A stretch of 64,000 nucleotides of DNA from contig OZ017795.1 in NCBI GenBank assembly GCA_963969395.1, forward strand, positions 14,818,001 through 14,882,000. The letters are read 5' to 3'. The position numbers were made by a program, and so were the translations under genes. Below the pieces are notes generated by a model that made no database searches, was not told where the DNA came from, and worked only from the letters and a program-made list of their open reading frames with translations. The stretch comes from Pseudoscleropodium purum (lineage: Eukaryota; Streptophyta; Bryopsida; Hypnales; Brachytheciaceae). This document shows, piece by piece, positions 25,838-36,295 of this stretch; within the stretch, counting starts at the first letter, position 1, and each line of letters opens with the position of its first letter.

Positions 25838-28800
25838 GACAGTTCTCTTGGGGGGAGTTTAGGATCAGGAAGTTAATCAGTTTTGCAGTCTGTAAAAATG
25901 TAAAGACTCTTTAACAGTTTGGTACAATTATGATAGGAACTGCGCATTGCCAGCGTGATGCACCATGACTGCAAATCAGTTTCACTTGACTGTATGCCGG
26001 CCTGGACATCTAGCGTTGTTGCTTGTTTAATCGACCCAACAATATTATTTCATTGAATTACACATTTGTTCTCTTCTGTGCTCTCACTTTTGATTGATTG
26101 TTGCACTTGCGAGCCCAGAGTTTGAATGTAAAGAACTCCGTTGTAGAAATGGTTACGCACACCTGCAGCAATGAGACTGTCGAAGTAGCACCTCTATTCT
26201 AGTTTCTCTACAGTAGCTTGCACCATGTTTGTAACTGCTTAAGCGGGCGGTGGAGAATATAATGTTGAATTAGTGGATTTAGAAATTGTTGCACTTGCAG
26301 TGATATCATTAATTTCTCTGCCGCGGTGGGAGTTTTTTTGTACAGAATCTTTCCGGTCTTTGAAGTTTGCGTTGATTCGCCAGTAATGATAAGTACACGT
26401 TATCTCGAAGACAGTGGTCACCACGTTTTCTAAATATACAATTAAAATTTCTGATTCAGAGTTGACCTCGTTTCTACGAACCGCGGGCGTTTTCATTCTT
26501 CTCGACTTATAATAGGGCTGCAATTTGTTGGTAATAGAGAAGTGAAAGCTTGTTGAGAAACTGAAAGCGAATTGCATAAGATATATGCAGACATGATTTT
26601 TGCCACTTTTTGGCATCTTTGTCTGGTGTTGACGGAGATTGCTTGTGAGCACACGCACTCACCTTTTCCCTGTGGATTGGAAAGTTCTGGCATATCCGTT
26701 CTCTCCTTAACCTTGGGACGCCTGCGGAGGCAGATTTTGGATGATAATAGAAACCTGTTAGAAGAAAAAAATCTACTTTTTGTTTTTTATTTTATTTTAC
26801 TCAGTTTTATTTTGTGTGGTGCACTTGTTTTTTCCACTTCCACTTCTCGTGTGATGAAAAATATCATCGTGAATGTCTTGCATAATTTTTTATAAATTTG
26901 GATGCATGAGCCATGGATGACCTAGTAGTTTATCTGACAATCTTCTAGCTCTTCACATTAAATCTGAATTTCACTCATGAAAGTGATCCTTTTTTAATTT
27001 GATTTCAATTAATGAAATGAAGCAAATCAAGTCTAGTTTTTCATCTAATTCTGAATTTTAAAAAATTCCAAAAAACAAATAACTTATCTCAATGTGAGCA
27101 TTGAGCCTATTTCCATGGCCTATTAAGTTTCATATTGCTATAAAATGTTGAAATTTATAATTTTTTCAAAATTTCAAATTGCAGTAGAAATTGTAATATT
27201 GTTAAATTCAGTTCATTAGTCAAACTCAAACTCAAAAAATATCATTTTTATGGCTACAATTCACATCAAGAATAAATAGCAAGAAATGGTCAAAACAAAC
27301 TTAATGATTTATGAATTAAGCATCTTTGTAATCAAGACAATTTTATTTTATAATAAAATTTTATTTTTTGAGTATAAAATGGGTTTTATGTTCAAAATTT
27401 TGAGCAATAAAGTGTGAATGTGGTGATAGTTGATGTTTAAATGTGAAAAGTCTCTTTAGTTTGAACAGTTGTGAATTGTGATAGTTTTTATCAAGAGATT
27501 TGAAGGAGTGTTTTTGAGAATGGAGGGTGATAAATAGTGGTTTTTCTCTCATTCTTCTCTTCTTTTTAATTTTCTCTTGCAATTTTGTATGGTGAAGTTA
27601 TGTTTTTTCATTGTCATCTCGAGTTGTGATTTTTTATTCACTTAAGTGTTAGTTTTATTGCTTTAAGCATTACATTTCATTTTGGTGTTACATTGCCGTG
27701 AGCAATTTTTTATGAAGGAGAATCTCTTGTTTATAACTACATTACAATGTATGTTTATAACTACATTACAAGCAAAGGGATTGGCATTTTTCAATTTCAT
27801 AATTAAATTCTTAACAGTGTAGTGTTTGAATCATTCTCTACTTCTTTCAACTTCCTAAATTTTTCCTATATGTTGTACAATTCCAAACGATTTGAAAATT
27901 TTCACGCATGTAGTCAACTTTTCTTCAAGAATAAATCCAAATATAAATCACTATTTTGGACATTTTTTCATACAAATGTAACCTTGTAAACTGTAGCTGC
28001 CCAATTTTTTGTAGGGCTAAAAAAAAAAAAGATTTTTGTTACTTCAAACGCTAATAGCTTGCAATCTATACAATAGAAAAATTCTTAAATATTTCTATAT
28101 CTTTTCAAATCAGATTACTACAAGATCCTATGGTTATATGTCTTTGAAAATATATTCTTTTTTCTAGAATTTGGTACTTGCACTAGAAATGGCAGTTTTG
28201 GAGCATTTTGGGTGAAAACATAGTCCAAAACATTTAGAGGTTAAGTGTAGTTTCTATACCAATTTGAAATTTTGAGAAAGTCATAAATTTCAAATATTTT
28301 ATAGCAATATTAACCCTCGAACATGTAACCATGGTTTGTTGATTTTCTAATTCTAGAGTGATACAATAAGTTTGGTTTATACCATGATGTTAAACACTAC
28401 AGTGAAAATTTCAAATTTTTCAAGTACATTTTATATTTTATATGAATTTTCTTCATTTTTAATTAAAAAAATTCATTGAAATTTTAAATATTTCCACACA
28501 CATCTGAAAATTTTACGATTAGTAAGGTAGTTTGCTCAAAAACCAACTATGTTCTAAAAGCAAACAAGACTAAAAGGTTCATTTTGCTTTCTTCAATGTA
28601 CTAATCATGCACACTTTAAGAAGTAGTCATTTTTAGTGATCATTGCATTCCCGCTTCAAAAATTCATAACTAATTTCACAAAAATCCCCCAAAATGAAAC
28701 AACTTGGACTAGATAACAATTCCATTTTTCTTCCTACTAAAATTTACTAAAAATTGTTTCAAGGAAATTAGCATCCCTCCAAATGCAATTACCACTTCAA

Positions 28801-28939
28801 AGCTTGCTTTAACCTCTAAATAACAATTGTCCCTTCAAGGGACAAATGGGATTTTGGGTAGGTACCTATGGGTTGAAATGTTTTCCTTATTTCTTAAAAC
28901 TTTTTTTGATGATAGAAAAATTACTTATCTAGACGGGAA
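25838..28939. other. LEA 3' flank and AT-rich repeats
   Basis: The LEA 3'UTR probably occupies the first few hundred bases. Frames at 26,239-26,895 have no recognisable motif. From about 27,720 to 28,260 there is a copy of the window's main AT-rich repeat family (it shares TTTTCCTATATGTTGTACAA and ATGGCAGTTTTGGAGCATTT with copies near 43.6-44.0 kb), ending in CATTTAGAGGTTAA. Confidence 0.4.
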
Positions 28940-29755
28940 CATAATTTTTTTTTCAATCAGTGCCCAGGAACAAAAGTTAGGCCCAAATAAACTCAAAACA
29001 AGGGATGGAGGGGGGCGGGGGGGGGGGGGGGGGGGAGCAAAAACAATTTCAAAAATTTCAATTTTAAAACTTAAATTTTTTTTCCCTCATAGATTATATT
29101 TTTTTGGACATGTGAAGCTTTGATTCATTCCATTTGGATTTTTTATGAGAAAGTTATGGACAATCTTGTTCTTCGCGCAGTTAGAGCAACTTTTTGAAAA
29201 AATAAGTTGTAGGATTCATTTCTAAATGCAATTTTTACAATTTCTCAAAAAAAAAAAGTTTCACATAGTCAACCTTTCTTGCTAGAACAATATCACTATT
29301 GGGATTAGTGCATTTTAATTTCAATTTAAAGATATTAATAATTTAGATTTTCCTCCTATCTCGTACCTACTCCTACTTAACAATTTTCTAAAGAATAAAA
29401 ATAAAGTTTTTTTGAGTGTTTTGAATTTTTATAAATTCTCAACTCAATTTTATACTATAAAGATTTAAAGCTCAAAATGTTGTAGTTAAAAATGTTCAAA
29501 GTTAAAAAATCAAGTCCCGCAATGTCCTGAAAAATTGTTTTTTCCACTTTAAATGTAGATATCATGCGATTTGTGCGGTCAAAAAAATTCTGAAATTTCT
29601 TACACACATTCTCATAATATTTAGGTGCAAGATCCTATGGATAGATGTGAAAAAAATTGAATTGAAATTTTCTTTTTTCACCTTTTGCCAAAGAAATGGC
29701 AATTTTGAGTGGTTTTTGGCAAAAAAAAGGCCTTGGTCCTTCAAGTGTTAAGAGT
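28940..29755. repeat. AT-rich interspersed repeat at the inner end of the right arm
   Basis: Inverted partner of 8,470-9,280. The part inside the arm (29,484-29,755) is almost identical to its partner; the part toward the spacer is clearly diverged but alignable to about 28,945. Confidence 0.7.
29010..29035 (+). repeat. Poly-G tract
   Basis: 26 bases that are all G except one C at 29,016. The homologous position in the left repeat (about 9,190) has only four consecutive C on the + strand, so the run expanded on this side only. It lies about 450 bp from the point where the arms become identical. Confidence 0.9.
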
Positions 29756-29896
29756 AGACTACCCTAGTAGACAAATAATTTCATCTCAAAAAAATAAACA
29801 TAAAAATTTCTTTCATATCTAGCTACAAAACAACAAAAAATAGATTGATGGACAGTGAGGCTGGAAAGCAGTGATAATGGGTCCTTCTTTTTGGGA

Positions 29897-30280
29897 TTAT
29901 GGTAGTTGACCCATTTCCAACCAGGGACCCATTCCTGTCATTTAGGATACACTCTTTCCAATTAGCAGGAGAAAAGTAGGACATTAATTGTGGCAAAATT
30001 TACAACACAGGCATGGCGCATTAAGATTGGTTGCAGTCTTTGTTTATTTTAAAGCCAACCTATGGTTGGAAATAGGAAGGCCTACATCACAAGAATAGGT
30101 CAAGTAGAATCTTCAACTAAAAATTTTGTAGTAATAAAAATCTGAGAAATAAAATTCTGAAAAAATATGGAATCTTTCTGAACCCTATTTCTATACATGG
30201 GAAAATTCCTGCAGTCAGAAAACCTATGCTCCAGATATGCGGAATTGCTGAAGTGGTCGAAAATGGGTCGGCTACCATAA
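29897..30280. mobile_element. 384-bp MITE with ~27-bp terminal inverted repeats (right-arm copy)
   Basis: The ends read TTATGGTAGTTGACCCATTT and, on the other strand, TTATGGTAGCCGACCCATTT, imperfect inverted repeats of about 27 bp. The flanking TA on each side could be a target duplication (Tc1/mariner-like) or part of the repeat. A clearly related copy lies at 63,230-63,594 and a more diverged one at about 51,570-51,922. It ends about 180 bp upstream of the DHQS-like ATG and so lies in that gene's promoter or leader. Confidence 0.75.
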
Positions 30281-30460
30281 CTTAAGATAAGTTGCGTTGG
30301 GATACCTAATCACGCTTCCTGTATTGAGCTTGTGTGCTGAGGCCACTTGTTTCCCATCTCCTTCGCCACCGTAGCATTTCTCAGAGCGGAGGAAGTGGCC
30401 ACAGGAGCGCCAGATTGAGAGGACAATTGGGACATAGAAACTGAAGAGATCGAGGGCGCA

Positions 30461-33400
30461 ATGCATTCGGCAAAATGGACCAGCTCCCCGGCAACAGCAG
30501 TCGGTAATGAAGTGCTAGCCGCGAGGAACCTTCCTTCAATTTCATTGCTCGTGCTAGTATCGATCAATGCTCTCACTAGTATCGGCGTGTCTTGTCGGAC
30601 TCGATTTCAAAGCTCGAGCAGCTCATTCTCAGTAGCTTCCGTAAAAATGCGAGGCCAACTCGCTTTCGCTTTCCATTTCTCATTCGTACTTGAAATTGGC
30701 GACGTGAATCACCTTGGGGGATTCCGATTGGAGGGATCAGGAACATGCGAATTGGGGTTTGAGAACTCCCGGTGCGCGCCACAGAATGGAGAACTGACCA
30801 GTTCGAAGAGATCGATTTGAATAGTTCCAGAGCAAATGCAAGCGAATTCGCTTTCAATTTTCTTTCCGAACTTGACATTGGAGTCGCGAATCAGCTTGTG
30901 GGATTCCGACTCGAAACAGGCAGATTAGGGTTCGTAACTTCGTGTATCCTAGAATGGGAAATTGACAATCTTGTTGGCAATTGTAGGAGTTCTGGTACGC
31001 CTGAGGTCGAGCAATAGCCGCAGCAGCGCATTCTCCGCAAGAACGACCAGCCCAAGAGCGTGGTCGGGGATTGTTGCGCGGGCAGCAACAAATGCGAAGA
31101 CGGTGTGGGTATGGACCAAGAGCAAGGATGTGATGACGGCTTCGGTAGAAGGCGGCTGGTCAACGTTCATCTTCACCCCGGAGACCAAGACACTTGCCGA
31201 CGAGTGGACATGTCGGTGCTCTAAACTTGAACGCGACAGCTGATTTGAAATTTATCATTGTCGTAGCAACGATCCTGTGGGAATGGGAACTTCATTGCTA
31301 CTGCGCGGTGTACTTAACAGAGCATGTTTTGTATTACCGAGCGCAGCTGCAAGTGTTGCGTGCTGATGTCTGTGCAGTTCGTTAGCGGTCTTCTTCAATG
31401 TCATCTTAGCTTGCGAGTTTTCGATTTGTAATTTCAGCTCTTGCGAAAATCGATCCACTCTACCTGGAGAGTGACCAATTCTTGGACACGGAGAACAAGC
31501 AAGTGGCCATTTTAGGCCATGTTGCCTCTGGCGAGCAGCTCGATTCGCTTCCTGCTTTGATGGACAAGGCTGCAGTCGTGGTCATGAACGCAATTGATTG
31601 GCAGGTGATGGTTCTCGCCACTTATCCCACTTACTCTTCTTACTGGACATTGCTGTTTTTTCCTGTGGAATTCGAGATTTCCAGTGGTGCATGTCGACTG
31701 TATCGGAGCAAGACTTGTTCGTCAACTGGTACAGGTGCTATGGGGTCCTTCCGAATCCTTTACTTCTTTAAAATCGTGGAGGCAGATTTTGTAGGTGTTG
31801 AACTGACATGTTATGTTGCCATGGTGTAGATCATTCCAGCTGAGAACATGGTGGCTGCTTTCCAGGACAGTAGCACCGCTCTGTATGCAACAGCAAGCAC
31901 TGCAGGTGATGCTCAGGCTTATTTCGAAGCCCTTGAAAGGGGCACTGATGGAGTCGTCCTGCACACCGATGACCCTTCCGAAGTATTTGCTCTCAAGGTA
32001 TTAGGGTCCCTTCCATTGTTTGGGGATTCTGCACTCCAGTGTTTTCCATGCACTCCGTGGAGCAGGTTTGTGTGGTTTGCTTTAAAAACAACTTTCGATT
32101 GCGTTTGTTTGTCCCGGGGTGGCAACTCTGTAATATGGAAGGGGGACCGTTTAGAGAAGAGCTAAAATAGCTAAATACTTCAATTTTGAAAACTTGTTAT
32201 TGCGTTAAAACTCAAAAGAGCTTTTAATAAAGATTTTATAATGAGGAGCTAGGCTGAGATTTCTACTAAATTTCAATACCTTGTCTAGGAAGGTCCAATT
32301 TTAGAAGTATGTGTTCCACTTCATGTTTCATAAGGAACATTAAAATCCTGAAAGTGAAATCTTTTTTGTTAAATTCTAATTCTACCAATTGCTTATTAAT
32401 GATAGAGTTTCAATCACTTTTGATGCATAGCTAGTATTGCAAAAATGTCAAATGATCAAAGTTTGTCCATGCCTATGTCCATGCCCGTATCTATGATACT
32501 ATTATTCTCCAATTTTAGCTTTGTGAAGGTAATCAAAGAGTTGAATTCTTGCAACGTGTAGGCAACCTAAATTCCAATTGATTGAATGCTTCATGGAGGG
32601 AATTGAGTCACTTAGGTGGTGAATGGTGATGAATACTAATACACAAATCCTGAAGCATGAATAGTTAAATTGGTGAACACAATAATGAAGTTTAATAACT
32701 GACATTATTAGAAGGATCTTCTTAGAAGATAATTAAAAAATAAGAAAATTTACCGATTACAAAAGAAACCTAAGGGGCTGATCGGTTCCCCCGTTTGAGA
32801 AAAATCTCTTCTTATTGGTTCTTAAAATGACTTTTGAGTACCCAAAACTCTTATGATTGATATAAAACTTATACAATTTAATTCTTCTCAATATCTTCTT
32901 TCCAACTATGATCTCATATCCTACAATATAAAAAGGTAACTTCCATTCATATGGATTCGAAAAGTTAAGAAAGCGCCTGCCTTACTATTGTGAGTTCCAC
33001 CCCGGGTTGTTTGTACTCCGAGGTCAGTTCTTCATATTTCTTCGCCTTGGTCTCCCTTGTTTCAACATTGTAATCGCGCTGTTATAATCGCAGGCATATT
33101 TAAAACAGAAGCAAGATTCAGCAATGCGAGTTTCACTGGAGGAGGCGACAGTCACGCAAGTAGAGTCTGTTGGAATGGGAGATCGTGTCTGTGTTGACCT
33201 ATGCAATCTATTGAATCCTGGAGAAGGGCTCCTGGTATGCTGATCTCAAATCGCAAAATCTGCATTCCTCATTACGCCAAGTTTGATCCATTTTAGCAAA
33301 TGAATGGTTTTCCTAAGCGCTGATTTGATGCAAGTCAGCCCCTGAAACTATGCATTGGTCTCCCAGGTGGGATCTTTTGCAAGAGCTCTCTTCTTGGTAC

Positions 33401-34203
33401 ACTGTGAATGCCTGGAAAGCAACTACGTGGCCTCCCGACCTTTTCGAGTGAATGCTGTAAGTCGCCTTTGTCTTTCATTAAGTTGTGTCAGAGAACTCCA
33501 TTCTGCTCTCCGATTTGCTTCTTCGTGCTCAGTTGGTGACTTTGCAAAAACCAGGTGTTGCAACTCGAGGTAGAGTTTCAACTGCTTGGCCTTGTAATGC
33601 GGAACCTGTTTGGCACTCCCTTTTGACCACCTGCGTTTGCTATGGCGTGTCTTTTCCTTTATTCCCGAGAACTTTTTCTTGCATTACTGTTCCTTCCAAC
33701 AGGGGCCAGTGCATGCCTACGTTGCTACGGCCGGCGGCCGCACCGCATACCTGTCTGAGCTGCATTCTGGCAGCCAAGTACTGGTGGTTGACGCAATGGG
33801 GCGGTCTCGGACTGTCTTGGTTGGGCGTGTGAAAATTGAATCCAGACCTTTGCTGCTTGTCGAGGTGGACGTGGACGGCCAAAAGCATAGTGTGTTGCTC
33901 CAAAATGCTGAAACGGTCTGCCTTGTTGGCCCTGGAGGTAAGTGTCGGCAGCGTAGCCACCTGTTATGAATTCCACGACAGTTGATTTGCATGTGACGGT
34001 GGAGTGTATGCATGATAGTTTGTGAAATCGACTTGAATCTGTGTCTAGTGGTCTCCATTTGAATGTGCATCTGTGCAGATGAGAAGGTTGCGAAACCACT
34101 CCCCGTCACCAGCTTGAAATTGGGAGACCGACTTCTGTTGAGTTTGCAAGAGAAAGCGCGCCACACGGGTATTCAGATTCAAGAGTTCGTGGTAGAGAAG
34201 TAA
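30461..34203 (+). CDS. 3-dehydroquinate synthase II-like protein, chloroplast (right-arm copy)
   Basis: Eight exons: 30,461-30,503, 30,987-31,211, 31,438-31,604, 31,830-31,997, 33,094-33,234, 33,367-33,456, 33,703-33,937 and 34,079-34,203. All are GT-AG and in phase, giving 397 residues plus stop. Residues 1 to about 50 are a Ser/Arg/Ala-rich chloroplast-transit-like region. The mature part starts near [20 protein letters not shown] and matches, as I recall it, the plant homologue of archaeal DHQ synthase II (Arabidopsis At3g28760 type). Conserved blocks include [12 protein letters not shown], the stretch from [12 protein letters not shown] to [47 protein letters not shown] and a C-terminal [14 protein letters not shown]. 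The archaeal enzyme makes 3-dehydroquinate for aromatic amino acids; the role of the plant protein is not established, because plants also have a classical DHQ synthase. The intron-2 donor (GTCGGT) is weak, but the degenerate copy at 20.7 kb has GTAAGT there, which confirms the junction. Exon 1 is the least certain part. Confidence 0.88.
31998..33093 (+). other. Long AT-rich intron 4 of the DHQS-like gene
   Basis: At 1.1 kb this is by far the longest intron of the gene; the others are about 130-480 bp. Its core (about 32,165-32,960) is much more AT-rich than the rest and may be a decayed insertion, though I see no clear terminal repeats. The mirror intron in the left arm is 5,130-6,225. Confidence 0.5.
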
Positions 34204-34268
34204 CCGAACTTTTCCCAGTTCGTGAACTTGTACTCTATTCATCACCATTTAGAGCGAAGAAATGAGCG

Positions 34269-34277
34269 TATATAAAG
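34269..34277 (+). promoter_or_regulatory. TATA-like box after the DHQS-like gene
   Basis: TATATAAAG lies 66 bp after the DHQS-like stop codon and about 100 bp upstream of an ATG at 34,377. It is a good TATA match and could serve the candidate small gene that follows. No further support. Confidence 0.3.
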
Positions 34278-34376
34278 ATCAAGGGTAGTTTCTTTTCCAT
34301 AATTGCAGATTAATTTGGTAGTAAGGTTTTTTTGTTGATAGGACGAGTTCATCTCCCGAACAGAACGACGGGAGCC

Positions 34377-35097
34377 ATGATGGGGTGCGACTCTTCTCCC
34401 GCTTATGAATTTAGAACCCCAACTGGCCCTTGTATGCTGGACTACATGCACACGAGTAACTTAGCCTCAACCTACAGCGCCAGATGCATTCGGTTTCGGG
34501 TGCCGTTGGCACTTCATATTGCATTTCAATTCTAAAGGTGCCATCTGTCTGCGCGATCACGGACGTCTCCGAAGATGGGACAACGGCGTCGACGACACGC
34601 ATGATCAGGTGTTGATGTCAAGTCGGTGGTCGTCTTTGTTTGCAAGGAGTTATCTCGCGGAGTATCCATGCGATGCTTTTCTAGAGGTCCAGAAAGTGGG
34701 AGAGAGTTGGAGCTCGGTGGACCTCCACCTAATGAAGACGCATCCCGCAGGTCGAACATGCTTTTCCGAACCAATCGACTCTCCCCATGGTTGCCAAGTC
34801 CCAAGAGTAACCAGGAGATCAACACAACTATTTCCCGCCTCGTGTGAATTTGTCTCGCAAATCACAACAATGGAAGCTGTCAAGAGAAGAATATATGATC
34901 ACGGAAGCAAACAACCTGATATGGTCGTTTGATAGCTCAGGTTCGAGTTGAAGATAGCTGAAGGAAAGAATCAGATACTAGGGTATTTTCTGCTTTGCTC
35001 GATTGCTTGCTTAGGTGATAGACAACTTAATGAGAGGGTCAAGGAGCTGGCGAAGAGACGCGCTAGAGAGAATGGTGGTGAAGTGCACACAACTTAG
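34377..35097 (+). CDS. Candidate small spliced gene of unknown function
   Basis: Exon-like open pieces join in phase. Piece A, 34,647-34,750, includes DAFLEVQKVGESWSSVDLHL. Piece B, 34,815-34,940, includes WKLSREEYMITEANNLIWSF. Piece C, 35,015-35,097, includes QLNERVKELAKRRARENGGE and ends in TAG. A to B uses GTCGAA...CAG (64 nt, short) and B to C uses GTTCGA...TTAG (74 nt). Upstream, a frame from about 34,490 to 34,608 reads like protein (ILKVPSVCAITDVSEDGTT) but I could not join it cleanly to piece A. The true start is unknown; 34,377 is only the first ATG after the TATA-like box. I recognise no family. It may be a real gene, a relic, or chance. The mirror copy is at 3,126-3,846 on the minus strand. 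Confidence 0.3.
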
Positions 35098-36295
35098 CAG
35101 CTTTAATTTTACGTTTAGTGCGGGGATTGTGACTCCCGAGGCCTCGATCTGTTCTGGGGATTTATTTTATGTATCGGGGAATGGAATTAAACTGCTCGAT
35201 TCCTTTTTCCTCAGACAAGCAATGTGCACGGTTCATGTATTGCAAATCCCCGTCGAGACTTGGAATAAGCTGCTTTTCCGAGGCTACTACCGAGGCGTAG
35301 TTGGGCCAGTATAAAGACCCACAGCCCCTCTTCGTTTCCCGACTTTCCTCGTCGTTGAGCCCTGGCTGCAACGTTGCAGTTGTCTGGCCATTTTCTCTAG
35401 TTTCCTATCTCTCTTCGAAACTAAGTTCAGGTTCTAGTTCAGCGAGGTTCTAGTTCAGGTTCTAGTTCTGATACTCACTCTCGTAGGAGCGGGAATATAT
35501 TTGACAGACGTGGGGTTATAGCGTCTGTCTTTCAATTCCTCATCGGCGCTGCAGCTTGAGCTTGAGCTGCTCATTTCTTGCAGGCGGAGGAGCTTTAACC
35601 CACGACCAGGTACGCGTCTAGCTTTTCGCAGAGATTTGTGTCAAGAGAAGTGTTGGGATTTACCCTTTGATTGTAATAAGCTTTTCCTTTCCCTTTTCAT
35701 GACTTGCATTTAATTTTACTGTACGGTTAAAAGGATGGAAGCCCTTGGTGTGTCGTCGGAGTCGATTTTTTTGTCCGCGGGTTCTCTTTTGGGGATGTCG
35801 TAGTATCGTATAATTTCGTCTCTCCAATTCTCTCTGTCGTCGGTGTGGGTCTTAGCATTTTTTATCTTAGTTTTTTGTAGCCTTGCCTTTATTTATTTCT
35901 GTGAGGAAAGCTGGCATTCTCTCCTGAAGGCCTTTTGGCTTTTTATCAAAGTCTATTTCTCCTAGAATGAAAACTGCTACAACTGATTTCGTTTTCTGGT
36001 ATCGAGTGATTATCCTTGACTTTCCAACAGCTGCTGTTCTCTATCGAATTGAAATCCAGATGCTGTTGTAGAATCCAGAAACTTAGCGTGAAAAAGTAAT
36101 GACGATAGGATTAATGTTCTTTTAAGAGAAAAGCGAAGTTAAGAGTAAGCTGCTAGTATCCTCATTGCATTGCATTCATTATATGATTTTCTTTTTATTC
36201 TTCATGCTCAGCTTCTGATTTCATCTCAATTCCTGAGGGGCCCATGTTCAGTTCGTTCGTTTGTTGCGGTTATCCTTGTCCTGTGGATTTCAGCT
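35098..36295 (+). promoter_or_regulatory. F-box gene promoter and 5' leader
   Basis: A TATA-like AATATATT at 35,494-35,501 precedes a pyrimidine-rich leader. A good donor CCAG/GTACGC at 35,609/35,610 and the acceptor TTTCAG at 36,293, two bases before the inferred ATG, outline a 684-bp 5'UTR intron. A second TATA-like TATAAAG lies near 35,310. A small array of repeated GTTCTAGTTCAG-type units occupies 35,426-35,470. Confidence 0.45.

Noticed and set aside
34519..34932. 137-codon + frame after the DHQS-like gene taken as one exon
   Set aside because: It starts without an ATG, and the protein-like reading switches frame at plausible splice sites within it; I describe the spliced alternative with low confidence instead.
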